This document shows positions 12,001 through 22,851 of a stretch of 64,000 nt of DNA, piece by piece. The position numbers were made by a program, and so were the translations under genes. The DNA is taken from positions 35,674,586 to 35,738,585 of the forward strand of contig OW388296.1 in assembly GCA_936450465.1 (NCBI GenBank). The letters are read 5' to 3'. Under the pieces are notes generated by a model, which searched no databases, was not told the origin of the DNA, and saw only the letters and a list, made by a program, of their open reading frames with translations. Numbering within the stretch: position 1 is the first letter of the stretch; each line of letters begins with the position of its first letter. This stretch comes from Gibbula magus (Eukaryota > Mollusca > Gastropoda > Trochida > Trochidae).

Positions 12001-15000
12001 GGGGAGTATAGAAGCAGAGAGGTAAACCTGGTGAGGGAGATCGGCTGTGAGGGGAGTATAGAAGCAGAGAGGTAAACCTGGTGAGGGAGATCGGCTGTGA
12101 GGGGAGTAAAGAAGCAGAGAGGTAAACCTGGTGAGGGAGATCAGCTGTGAGGAGAGTATAGAAGCAGAGAGGTAAACCTGGTGAGGGAGATCAGCTGTGA
12201 GGAGAGTATAGAAGCAGAGAGGTAAACCTGGTGAGGGAGATCAGCTGTGAGGAGAGTATAGAAGCAGAGAGGTAAACCTTGTGAGTGAGATCAGCTGTGA
12301 GGGAAGTATAGAAGCAGAGAGGTAAACCTGGTGAGGGAGATCAGCTGTGAGGAGAGTATAGAAGCAGAGAGGTAAACCTGGTGAGTGAGATCGGCTGTGA
12401 GGGGAGTATAGAAGCAGAGAGGTAAACCTGGTGAGGGAGATCAGCTGTGAGGAGAGTATAGAAGCAGAGAGGTAAACCTTGTGAGTGAGATCAGCTGTGA
12501 GGGAAGTATAGAAGCAGAGAGGTAAACCTGGTGAGGGAGATCAGCTGTGAGGAGAGTATAGAAGCAGAGAGGTAAACCTGGTGAGGGAGATCGGATGTGA
12601 GGGGAGTAAAGAAGCAGAGAGGTAAACCTGGTGAGGGAGATCAGCTGTGAGGAGAGTATAGAAGCAGAGAGGTAAACCTGGTGAGTGAGATCGGCTGTGA
12701 GGGGAGTATAGAAGCAGAGAGGTAAACCTGGTGAGTGAGATCAGCTGTGAGGGGAGTATAGAAGCAGAGAGGTAAACCTGGTGAGGGAGATCAGCTGTGA
12801 GGGGAGTAAAGAAGCAGAGAGGTAAACCTGGTGAGGGAGATCAGCTGTGAGGGGAGTATAGAAGCAGAGAGGTAAACCTGGTGAGTGAGATCAGCTGTGA
12901 GGGGAGTATAGAAGCAGAGAGGTAAACCTGGTGAGTGAGATCAGCTGTGAGGGGAGTATAGAAGCAGAGAGGTAAACCTGGTGAGTGAGATCAGCTGTGA
13001 GGTGAGTATAGAAGCAGAGAGGTAAACCTGGTGAGTGAGATCAGCTGTGAGGGGAGTATAGAAGCAGAGAGGTAAACCTGGTGAGTGAGATCAGCTGTGA
13101 GGAGAGTATAGAAGCAGAGAGGTAAACCTGGTGAGTGAGATCGGCTGTGAGGAGAGTATAGAAGCAGAGAGGTAAACCTGGTGAGGGAGATGGGCTGTGA
13201 GGAGAGTATAGAAGCAGAGAGGTAAACCTGGTGAGGGAGATCAGCTGTGAGGAGAGTAAAGAAGCAGAGAGGTAAACCTGGTGAGTGAGAGCAGCTGTGA
13301 GGAGAGTATAGAAGCAGAGAGGTAAACCTGGTGAGTGAGAGCAGCTGTGAGGAGAGTATAGAAGCAGAGAGGTAAACCTGGTGAGTGAGATCGGCTGTGA
13401 GGGGAGTAAAGAAGCAGAGAGGTAAACCTGGTGAGTGAGATCAGCTGTGAGGAGAGTATAGAAGCAGAGAGGTAAACCTGGTGAGGGAAGTAAAGAAGCA
13501 GAGAGGTAAACCTGGTTAGTGAGATCGGCTGTGAGGAGAGTATAGAAGCAGAGAGGTAAACCTGGTGAGGGAGATCGGCTGTGAGGAGAGTAAAGAAGCA
13601 GAGAGGTAAACCTGGTGAGTGAGATCGGCTGTGAGGGGAGTAAAGAAGCAGAGAGGTAAACCTGGTGAGTGAGATCGGCTGTGAGGAGAGTATAGAAGCA
13701 GAGAGGTAAACCTGGTGAGTGAGATCGGCTGTGAGGAGAGTATAGAAGCAGAGAGGTAAACCTGGTGAGTGAGATCGGCTGTGAGGAGAGTATAGAAGCA
13801 GAGAGGTAAACCTGGTTAGTGAGATCGGCTGTGAGGAGAGTATAGAAGCAGAGAGGTAAACCTGGTGAGTGAGATCGGCTGTGAGGAGAGTATAGAAGCA
13901 GAGAGGTAAACCTGGTGAGTGAGATCGGCTGTGAGGAGAGTATAGAAGCAGAGAGGTAAACCTGGTGAGGGAGATGGGCTGTGAGGAGAGTATAGAAGCA
14001 GAGAGGTAAACCTGGTGAGTGAGAGCAGCTGTGAGGAGAGTATAGAAGCAGAGAGGTAAACCTGGTGAGTGAGATCAGCTGTGAGGGAAGTATAGAAGCA
14101 GAGAGGTAAACCTGGTTAGTGAGATCGGCTGTGAGGAGAGTATAGAAGCAGAGAGGTAAACCTGGTTAGTGAGATCGGCTGTGAGGAGAGTATAGAAGCA
14201 GAGAGGTAAACCTGGTTAGTGAGATCGGCTGTGAGGAGAGTATAGAAGCAGAGAGGTAAACCTGGTGAGTGAGATCGGCTGTGAGGAGAGTATAGAAGCA
14301 GAGAGGTAAACCTGGTGAGTGAGATCGGCTGTGAGGAGAGTATAGAAGCAGAGAGGTAAACCTGGTGAGGGAGATGGGCTGTGAGGAGAGTATAGAAGCA
14401 GAGAGGTAAACCTGGTTAGTGAGATCGGCTGTGAGGAGAGTATAGAAGCAGAGAGGTAAACCTGGTGAGTGAGATCGGCTGTGAGGAGAGTATAGAAGCA
14501 GAGAGGTAAACCTGGTGAGGGAGATCGGCTGTGAGGAGAGTATAGAAGCAGAGAGGTAAACCTGGTGAGTGAGAGCAGCTGTGAGGAGAGTATAGAAGCA
14601 GAGAGGTAAACCTGGTGAGTGAGATCAGCTGTGAGGGGAGTATAGAAGCAGAGAGGTAAACCTGGTGAGTGAGATCAGCTGTGAGGAGAGTATAGAAGCA
14701 GAGAGGTAAACCTGGTGAGTGAGATCGGCTGTGAGGGGAGTATAGAAGCAGAGAGGTAAACTGTTGAGTGAGATCGGCTGTGAGGAGAGTAAAGAAGCAG
14801 AGAGGTAAACCTGGTGAGGGAGATCGGCTGTGAGGAGAGTATAGAAGCAGAGAGGTAAACCTGGTGAGTGAGATCAGCTTTGAGGGGAGCAAAGAAGCAG
14901 AGAGGTAAACCTGGTGAGTGAGATCGGCTGTGAGGAGAGTATAGAAGCAGAGAGGTAAACCTGGTGAGGGAGATCAGCTGTGAGGAGAGTATAGAAGCAG

Positions 15001-18000
15001 AGAGGTAAACCTTGTGAGTGAGATCAGCTGTGAGGGAAGTATAGAAGCAGAGAGGTAAACCTGGTGAGGGAGATCAGCTGTGAGGAGAGTATATAAGCAG
15101 AGAGGTAAACCTGGTGAGTGAGATCGGCTGTGAGGGGAGTATAGAAGCAGAGAGGTAAACCTGGTGAGGGAGATCAGCTGTGAGGAGAGTATAGAAGCAG
15201 AGAGGTAAACCTTGTGAGTGAGATCAGCTGTGAGGGAAGTATAGAAGCAGAGAGGTAAACCTGGTGAGGGAGATCAGCTGTGAGGAGAGTATAGAAGCAG
15301 AGAGGTAAACCTGGTGAGGGAGATCGGATGTGAGGGGAGTAAAGAAGCAGAGAGGTAAACCTGGTGAGGGAGATCAGCTGTGAGGAGAGTATAGAAGCAG
15401 AGAGGTAAACCTAGTGAGTGAGATCGGCTGTGAGGGGAGTATAGAAGCAGAGAGGTAAACCTGGTGAGTGAGATCAGCTGTGAGGGGAGTATAGAAGCAG
15501 AGAGGTAAACCTGGTGAGTGAGATCAGCTGTGAGGAGAGTATAGAAGCAGAGAGGTAAACCTAGTGAGTGAGATCGGCTGTGAGGGGAGTATAGAAGCAG
15601 AGAGGTAAACCTGGTGAGTGAGATCAGCTGTGAGGAGAGTATAGAAGCAGAGAGGTAAACCTGGTGAGGGAGATCAGCTGTGAGGGGAGTAAAGAAGCAG
15701 AGAGGTAAACCTGGTGAGGGAGATCAGCTGTGAGGGGAGTATAGAAGCAGAGAGGTAAACCTGGTGAGTGAGATCAGCTGTGAGGGGAGTATAGAAGCAG
15801 AGAGGTAAACCTGGTGAGTGAGATCAGCTGTGAGGGGAGTATAGAAGCAGAGAGGTAAACCTGGTGAGTGAGATCAGCTGTGAGGGGAGTATAGAAGCAG
15901 AGAGGTAAACCTGGTGAGTGAGATCAGCTGTGAGGGGAGTATAGAAGCAGAGAGGTAAACCTGGTGAGTGAGATCAGCTGTGAGGAGAGTATAGAAGCAG
16001 AGAGGTAAACCTGGTGAGTGAGATGGGCTGTGAGGAGAGTATAGAAGCAGAGAGGTAAACCTGGTGAGGGAGATGGGCTGTGAGGAGAGTATAGAAGCAG
16101 AGAGGTAAACCTGGTGAGGGAGATCAGCTGTGAGGAGAGTAAAGAAGCAGAGAGGTAAACCTGGTGAGTGAGAGCAGCTGTGAGGAGAGTATAGAAGCAG
16201 AGAGGTAAACCTGGTGAGTGAGAGCAGCTGTGAGGAGAGTATAGAAGCAGAGAGGTAAACCTGGTGAGTGAGATCGGCTGTGAGGGGAGTAAAGAAGCAG
16301 AGAGGTAAACCTGGTGAGTGAGAGTAGCTGTGAGGAGAGTATAGAAGCAGAGAGGTAAACCTGGTGAGGGAAGTAAAGAAGCAGAGAGGTAAACCTGGTT
16401 AGTGAGATCGGCTGTGAGGAGAGTATAGAAGCAGAGAGGTAAACCTGGTGAGGGAGATCGGCTGTGAGGAGAGTAAAGAAGCAGAGAGGTAAACCTGGTG
16501 AGTGAGATCGGCTGTGAGGGGAGTAAAGAAGCAGAGAGGTAAACCTGGTTAGTGAGATCGGCTGTGAGGAGAGTATAGAAGCAGAGAGGTAAACCTGGTG
16601 AGTGAGATCGGCTGTGAGGAGAGTATAGAAGCAGAGAGGTAAACCTGGTGAGGGAGATGGGCTGTGAGGAGAGTATAGAAGCAGAGAGGTAAACCTGGTG
16701 AGTGAGAGCAGCTGTGAGGAGAGTATAGAAGCAGAGAGGTAAACCTGGTGAGTGAGATCAGCTGTGAGGGAAGTATAGAAGCAGAGAGGTAAACCTGGTT
16801 AGTGAGATCGGCTGTGAGGAGAGTATAGAAGCAGAGAGGTAAACCTGGTTAGTGAGATCGGCTGTGAGGAGAGTATAGAAGCAGAGAGGTAAACCTGGTT
16901 AGTGAGATCGGCTGTGAGGAGAGTATAGAAGCAGAGAGGTAAACCTGGTGAGTGAGATCGGCTGTGAGGAGAGTATAGAAGCAGAGAGGTAAACCTGGTG
17001 AGTGAGATCGGCTGTGAGGAGAGTATAGAAGCAGAGAGGTAAACCTGGTGAGGGAGATCAGCTGTGAGGAGAGTATAGAAGCAGAGAGGTAAACCTGGTT
17101 AGTGAGATCGGCTGTGAGGAGAGTATAGAAGCAGAGAGGTAAACCTGGTGAGTGAGATCGGCTGTGAGGAGAGTATAGAAGCAGAGAGGTAAACCTGGTG
17201 AGGGAGATGGGCTGTGAGGAGAGTATAGAAGCAGAGAGGTAAACCTGGTGAGTGAGAGCAGCTGTGAGGAGAGTATAGAAGCAGAGAGGTAAACCTGGTG
17301 AGTGAGATCAGCTGTGAGGGAAGTATAGAAGCAGAGAGGTAAACCTGGTGAGTGAGATCAGCTGTGAGGAGAGTATAGAAGCAGAGAGGTAAACCTGGTG
17401 AGTGAGATCGGCTGTGAGGGGAGTATAGAAGCAGAGAGGTAAACTGTTGAGTGAGATCGGCTGTGAGGAGAGTAAAGAAGCAGAGAGGTAAACCTGGTGA
17501 GGGAGATCGGCTGTGAGGAGAGTATAGAAGCAGAGAGGTAAACCTGGTGAGTGAGATCAGCTTTGAGGGGAGTAAAGAAGCAGAGAGGTAAACCTGGTGA
17601 GTGAGATCGGCTTTGAGGGGAGTATAGAAGCAGAGAGGTAAACCTGGTGAGTGAGATCAGCTGTGAGGAGAGTATAGAAGCAGAGAGGTAAACCTGGTGA
17701 GGGAGATCAGCTGTGAGGAGAGTATAGAAGCAGAGAGGTAAACCTGGTGAGTGAGATCAGCTGTGAGGGGAGTAAAGAAGCAGAGAGGTAAACCTGGTGA
17801 GGGAGATCAGCTGTGAGGAGAGTATAGAAGCAGAGAGGTAAACCTAGTGAGTGAGATCGGCTGTGAGGGGAGTATAGAAGCAGAGAGGTAAACCTGGTGA
17901 GTGAGATCAGCTGTGAGGAGAGTATAGAAGCAGAGAGGTAAACCTGGTGAGTGAGATCGGCTGTGAGGAGAGTAAAGAAGCAGAGAGGTAAACCTGGTGA

Positions 18001-18420
18001 GTGAGATCAGCTGTGAGGGGAGTAAAGAAGCAGAGAGGTAAACCTGGTGAGTGAGATCAGCTGTGAGGAGAGTATAGAAGCAGAGAGGTAAACCTGGTGA
18101 GTGAGATCGGCTTTGAGGGGAGTAAAGAAGCAGAGAGGTAAACCTGGTGAGTGAGATCGGCTGTGAGGAGAGTAAAGAAGCAGAGAGGTAAACCTGGTGA
18201 GTGAGATCAGCTGTGAGGGGAGTAAAGAAGCAGAGAGGTAAACCTGGTGAGTGAGATCAGCTGTGAGGAGAGTATAGAAGCAGAGAGGTAAACCTGGTGA
18301 GTGAGATCGGCTGTGAGGGGAGTATAGAAGCAGAGAGGTAAACCTGGTGAGTGAGATCGGCTTTGAGGGGAGTATAGAAGCAGAGAGGTAAACCTGGTGA
18401 GGGAGATCGGCTGTGAGGGG
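1..18420. repeat. 50-bp minisatellite array, at least 18.4 kb
   Basis: About 368 head-to-tail copies of a 50-bp unit (gagagtatagaagcagagag, then gtaaacctggtgagggagat, then cagctgtgag) fill the window from its first base to about 18,420. Units differ at a few fixed sites: cagctg/cggctg, tgaggga/tgagtga/tTagtga, gtatag/gtaaag, cctgg/ccttg/cctag. Rare private variants include a 34-bp short unit (16 bp lost), a 49-bp unit (aaactgttgag), cggatg and gagagcagctg. The plus strand is strongly purine-rich. The right end falls inside the coding frame of the EF-hand exon, and the left end is not seen. No spacers or unrelated insertions occur. Since 50 is not a multiple of 3, the antisense strand cycles through all frames every 150 bp, which creates long spurious ORFs. 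Confidence 0.98.
3441..17450. repeat. Higher-order repeat blocks inside the minisatellite (2,484 bp and 4,183 bp periods)
   Basis: Rare unit variants recur at exact distances. The 16-bp-deleted unit (tgagggaagtaaag) starts at 4331, 6815, 9299, 13482 and 16365, giving steps of 2484, 2484, 4183 and 2883. The cggatg variant sits at 3441, 5925, 8409, 11142, 12592 and 15325, giving 2484 twice and 4183 between 11142 and 15325. The 49-bp unit is at 10575, 14758 and 17441 (4183, then 2683). A tatataag variant recurs at 10911 and 15094 spacing (4183). Blocks of about 50 and about 84 units were therefore duplicated as wholes. Left of this, a tgagggaaat unit at 1081 and 2081 marks a 1,000-bp duplication. 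Confidence 0.93.
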
Positions 18421-19963
18421 AGGAGGTGCTGGACAGACTTTGTCGCTTCAAGTCTCGTCGCTCCCGCTTCCAGACCTCCATGCCTTGTGCCAGCTCAGCG
18501 TAGTCCACCTCCTCGTTGAGATCCCCGTCCAGCGAGATGATCAGGTCCTCCAGTTCCTTCGAGCTGATGTCCAGCTCCGCCTGCCACCAGAAAAACAGAT
18601 GAATTGAATCAGTCTTAAAGAAAACATTTAACATTGCCTTTTGACTAAAATTTCCAGTGTCAGCAATAGACAAAATTATTATATTGCTTTGTTATAAAGT
18701 TGCAAAAAGCACTTAGACATTAAAGAGACATCTACTTTATTTGATGCTTGACGGTACAGTCACAAACCAGTAAAACCCTAAAATCTTTAAACGACCTCTC
18801 CCTAAGAACCAGTCATGCTAGAAAGCTCATATTTTGGGAATATGATCTTAGGTGGTTGGATACTAAGATTTGTAAATTTCATTACCCTACTGCCAAAAGT
18901 AAGGCCATGGCAGTATTCAGTGAGTGAGAGGCATACATGCTTGTTAGAGTGGAGGGGTTGTCTGTATGTCTGTCTGTCTGTCTCTCATCATTATACATGG
19001 ACAAACAATTTCCTCAAAATGTGGTATCAAATCATGTTTTCTAACAATCTAACATTGTACGCCCCAATGAGCTACAGACCCTATGGTTCTATATCATGTT
19101 TTTTAATAACTGTATGCAAATGGACACAAACTATGGCAGTTAAGATAGGAGTTTCTGATTTACTCACCTCCTTGATACAGCGTGCAAACTCATCTTTAGA
19201 AACTGCCCAGTTCTTGTCCTTGTCAACAAGCCTAAAGAGATCAAGGAGCCTGATGCGCTTCTGTGCCAGGTGCTGGTCCAGGATCTGTAGCCCGGAGGGG
19301 GAGGGAATCTTCATCACAGGCACGGGCGGGGGCTGCTTGAGAGCAGGAGGGGGCTCAGTTATTCTTGGTTCATCACCTTTCTTCCCTTTCTCAGCTTTTA
19401 TTCTTGTAAAAACCCTTGACTCGAGATCAGTCTTTTCATTCTTTCCTTTCAACCACTGCTCATTCAAGCCAATGCCATTCAAATCCTGCCTCAATTTCTT
19501 TCTTTCAGAAATCCAGGTTTGGTAATTGTCAGATATTTCCTTCTCTCTCTGAGCTGCTAGTTCCTCTGCAGATGGCTGCTTGATGGGAGGGACCTGGGTT
19601 TTCAGTGGTGAGTTCATGCAGGGGGCAGATGGGGGACTTGTCTTGTTCAGATACATACCAAGTCGATGTTTCATTGGTGTCTCCATGGGAGGCGCAACAA
19701 TCACTCGCTTTCTACTTAATGGACCTCCAAAGATTTTCACAGCAGCTTTGTAGCTCTTGATGTGACTAAGATCTCTCTTCATAAATGGATCTAATCTTTG
19801 TTCTTGTGGGATGTGGTCCATATTGTGACTGTCAAACAGTCGCTGGAGAGGAAAACTGACATCTGCATCCAGAAGATCTGGAGCTCCACATCGCCTCTGT
19901 CTGGGAGGCATGGCTGCAGCACCTCTCCTCACAGTCTCCGGCCAATGTTGAAGGTATTCAAAT
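18394..19963 (-). CDS. EF-hand protein, EFCAB12-like (two exons seen, gene incomplete at both ends)
   Basis: A minus-strand spliced gene. The upstream exon (19,963 to 19,168) carries a basic, proline-rich region (RRGAAAMPPRQRRCG, then EELAAQREKEIS) and starts an EF-hand pair. It ends at a good donor (aaggag|gtgagta). The next exon starts at 18,580 after ctggtggcag and joins in phase 0, completing the second EF-hand. Loop 1 is DKDKNWAVSKDE and loop 2 is DGDLNEEVDYAE. Both keep the acidic or polar ligands at positions 1, 3, 5, 9 and 12, but position 6, usually Gly, is Trp and Glu, so calcium affinity is uncertain. The frame then enters the 50-bp array; a CAG|GTTTAC site at 18,394/18,393 is the likely but weak donor, otherwise a stop lies at 18,257-18,259. 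Layout resembles animal EFCAB12 (recognised by architecture, not searched). Earlier exons were not found upstream, and downstream exons would lie beyond the array. Confidence 0.7.
18581..19167 (-). other. Intron of the EF-hand gene, with a short repeat
   Basis: This 587-bp intron runs between a gtgagta donor and a ctggtggcag acceptor on the minus strand. It holds a (TGTC)n run near 18,965-18,985. Bases about 18,796-18,912 form a repeat (agaaccagtcatgctag ... ggccatggcag) found again at 43,388-43,504. Confidence 0.7.
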
Positions 19964-20225
19964 CTTTGAAAATAGATAATCATGTAAGTTGAACACATAT
20001 TTTGTATATCTTAGGGGAAATAAAACACATTCTTATTTTCATCACTGTAAGCACAACAACCCCGCTGTTTGCTCTATTGATGCACAATCAATTCACTAAA
20101 TAAACTGTTAAAATGTAAGGATGATTTACAAAAGATCAGATCTTGTAATCTTGACGTGCATTAAGAAGAGATGGCCTTCCATTCAAAAGATGATCCACAT
20201 TGCACTAAGTCCACCCAGTTCACAG
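19964..20225. other. No gene seen; probable upstream intron of the EF-hand gene
   Basis: AT-rich sequence upstream (in the minus sense) of the 19,963 acceptor (ttttcaaag). No further exon of the EF-hand gene could be identified here. Confidence 0.4.
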
Positions 20226-20501
20226 TTCACACGGCAAACTTCAGTTTGACAGCACATGTTCGCCAACCTTAGAAAGTTGTCCAGCTCAATTGTTGACACG
20301 TCAAACACATTTGATGAAACTTGAGGCTAAAATGACTTCATAACATGACATCAGAAAGTCATGTGATTCAAAAGTGGCATTCAATTGGATATCTTCACAC
20401 GTCAAACTCGTGTTGGTCAAATCAAAAAGTTGATGGATATGTTCGAGACTAAACCAATTTCTCTTCAACATGTGTTGTCAAACACAAGTTTGCCGTGTGA
20501 A
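20226..20501. mobile_element. 276-bp MITE with terminal inverted repeats
   Basis: The left end reads ttcacacggcaaactt and the right end reads aagtttgccgtgtgaa, a perfect 16-bp inversion. The match continues with gaps (gtttgacagcacatgtt against gtttgacaacacatgtt in inverted sense). There is no ORF. A target duplication is not obvious, so the superfamily is left open. Confidence 0.8.
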
Positions 20502-20566
20502 GGCCACTTTAATTTGCCATAAGAGCCTGCTTTAGTAGCACTCTCATTTAAATCTGATAGAACGTA

Positions 20567-21727
20567 CACTGTCGGCCAAAAGAAACGCCTACTTGATTTT
20601 CTTGAAGATGCAATACTTTATGAAATGAAATTAATGGTTGTCTCCACGTTATGCTCAAACAATAATTAATATGAAAGTATCATTAAAATCAATTGAAATC
20701 GTGGAATAACTGTGATTCGAGTCATTAACATTCATTAAAACCATGCCCAATGAAGACAGCTACTCAGGTTGAGTCACTTGCACACCGTAACCACATACAT
20801 CGGTAGCGTCGTCACCACTTTAATGTGCGAATGCGTACCTGTATTGTTGCTCGTGGTTGTATTAAAATCTGTTTCAAATGTTTTTCTGATCAAGCACTGA
20901 TCGAAAACTGAACAAGTTCTGTTGTCTCATTTCAACAGTCGCCATTCTTTTGTGACATGACAACTTCTGAAATTTAATTCTACCATGACATTGCTGGAGT
21001 GAGTGAGTGAGTGAGTGAGTTGAGGTTTAACGCCGCTTTCAAGAGTATTTCACTTATATCGCGGCTGCTAGTATTATGGCAGGGAGAAAGCCCGCAACGT
21101 CATGTGGCTATGCACTGCGGTGAAACCTGCGAGCAGTGGCTGGAACATTGCTGGATACACGATTCTGATTGGTTCTCCAGAAAAACCAAAAGTGATCAAT
21201 TCTGGATTGGACCTCCTCTGATTTTAGCGCCGCTTCACCGCATATTGATGCATCTACCTTGTGACGTCACAATCTATCCGAACAAACGGCCGGTTTTAAG
21301 GTGTGCTCTACTTGTGGAAATCAAAATAACTGATACAATCAAATTAATATTTCCTGTAGCGTGTTTTAGAGCCACATCAGATAGATTAGCAAGACAAACA
21401 TCGTCAGTAACAAGATCTATCCAAATAGCAATACTTGATCAGTTGAGAAAGCGAGCACACGCAATGACGCAATGGTCAGCCGGATCTGAAAACCGAGTGT
21501 AATATTTTGATGCTACGCGTTCAGTTTCAATTTTAAATTTACTCGCTATCAATCCAGTATAACATCATTAACATGTCTCTGATTTTCAAACACAGTAGGT
21601 TTATCTCCTAAATATATTATGCGAAAATGGTGCAACTTCATAATGCTATAATATTGCTAAACTGTTCATTATAGTTTGTAAGAAATCTGATAAGATATCT
21701 GGTAGACGTTTCTTTTGGCCGACTGTG
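20567..21727. mobile_element. Tc1/mariner-like non-autonomous transposon, TA target duplication
   Basis: TIRs cactgtcggccaaaagaaac (left) and the inverse of gtttcttttggccgactgtg (right) bound 1,161 bp. Both ends are flanked by TA (20,565-66 and 21,728-29), the target duplication of the IS630/Tc1/mariner group. No transposase remains; the 163-codon ORF inside (21,011-21,502) shows no family resemblance. A SINE-like repeat lies inside at about 21,000-21,155. Confidence 0.85.
20999..21155 (+). repeat. SINE-like repeat, (gtga)n head, copy 1
   Basis: A (gtga)n tract is followed by ttaacgccgctttcaagagt and the sequence through ctgcgagcagtggctggaac. The same sequence occurs inverted at 62,520-62,652 with clear similarity over about 140 bp. 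This type of repeat, with a gagtgagt head and 'ttaacgccgc', is widespread in molluscs as I know it. It has no tRNA promoter. Confidence 0.75.
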
Positions 21728-21781
21728 TAACACTCATACCTAGCTGTGTTTCTGATATGAACATTGCACCATAGAGGTCAT

Positions 21782-22286
21782 TAGGGGTGACTATTGACCC
21801 AAAGAGACTATTGCGATAGCGATAGTCTATTGCCACTTACTATTGCGATAGCGATAGCGATAGCGATAGCGATAGACTATTGTAACTCACTATTGCAATA
21901 ACTATTGCGATAGGGTTTTTTGTACAAATACGCAATAATCAGCTAGATTTCTTATAGGTTTTAGTAGAAATGTTTAATTGATGTAAAGGACTATGGAACC
22001 AAAATCAGTAAAGAAATCATAAATAAAAAGATTTTTTGTCGTTTTGCTATTTCCTATCTCTAGTTTTTCCCTTTTGACATTCTAAAATGAAAAATCTTGA
22101 ATTAAATGCAGTGAGGCTTGTGAAAATCATTCATAATTAATAGAAATTTAATCATTTCGATAGTATCGATAGTTAACCTTACTATTGCGAAAGCGATAGT
22201 GTTTTTGTATAATACTATCGATATAGTACTATTGCCAAGCCAACTATTGCGATGCATCGATAGTTCGATGAATTGTTACACCCCTA
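21782..22286. mobile_element. hAT-type MITE with 8-bp target duplication
   Basis: A 505-bp element starts taggggtga and ends acacccct followed by a, and is flanked by a perfect 8-bp direct repeat gaggtcat (21,774-21,781 and 22,287-22,294). The 8-bp duplication and the TAGGGGTG ends fit the hAT superfamily. The inside is a degenerate (gcgata)n microsatellite (21,808-21,920), with atcgat-rich sequence near the right end. No coding sequence remains. Confidence 0.88.
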
Positions 22287-22294
22287 GAGGTCAT

Positions 22295-22851
22295 GTCAGG
22301 TGACCTAATGACCTTCCCTCCAGCCAATCAGTGACGAGGCTAGAAATGCTTCAGACCAACTTGAGTTGGCATACGGAACACCACATACAATGTTGATGTA
22401 GTAGGGCCTCTGATTTGCTGAAATTTTTAAAGGTGAAAGTTCACAGTGAACGTCACCTCACATGACTATTGCGTGGTTTTGTTCAAATTGACGAAAGAGG
22501 TATGAGTGTTAAGTTCGAGCTGATTTAAATGAGATTGCTTTGGTAGTGGCACAAGAAATACAATTCCTTCAGGCGAATAATGTACCGCCAGTAAGGCTTA
22601 GTAGTGACTAGCACTGGATATTATTAATGTCTGGTTTTTACGTTTATGTAGATAATTTAAAAAATGACGTTAAAGTAATGAAAAACGTTCGATGACCCCC
22701 TATTATTATTTCTGAATTTGTTTGTTCAGTTAACTGCCCACATCATATTAAAGTTTTAGCAATTTCTAAAATATTTGTGTTAGTGACAAATCCTGTTGAA
22801 CATGCGAAACACGATAATAATAAAATGCCGTTTTTAATTAAAAAGTGCTTA
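22295..22851. other. No gene seen
   Basis: AT-rich intergenic sequence between the hAT MITE and the tandem array. No convincing ORF or promoter was recognised. Confidence 0.5.

Noticed and set aside
1..18420. CRISPR-like regular repeats
   Set aside because: Units are contiguous with no unique spacers, and the setting is a spliced eukaryotic genome.
18815..19525. 236-codon plus-strand ORF
   Set aside because: Overlaps the EF-hand exon and its intron on the opposite strand; no domain; shadow of the real gene.
21011..21502. 163-codon plus-strand ORF
   Set aside because: Spans a SINE-like repeat and transposon interior; no transposase motif.
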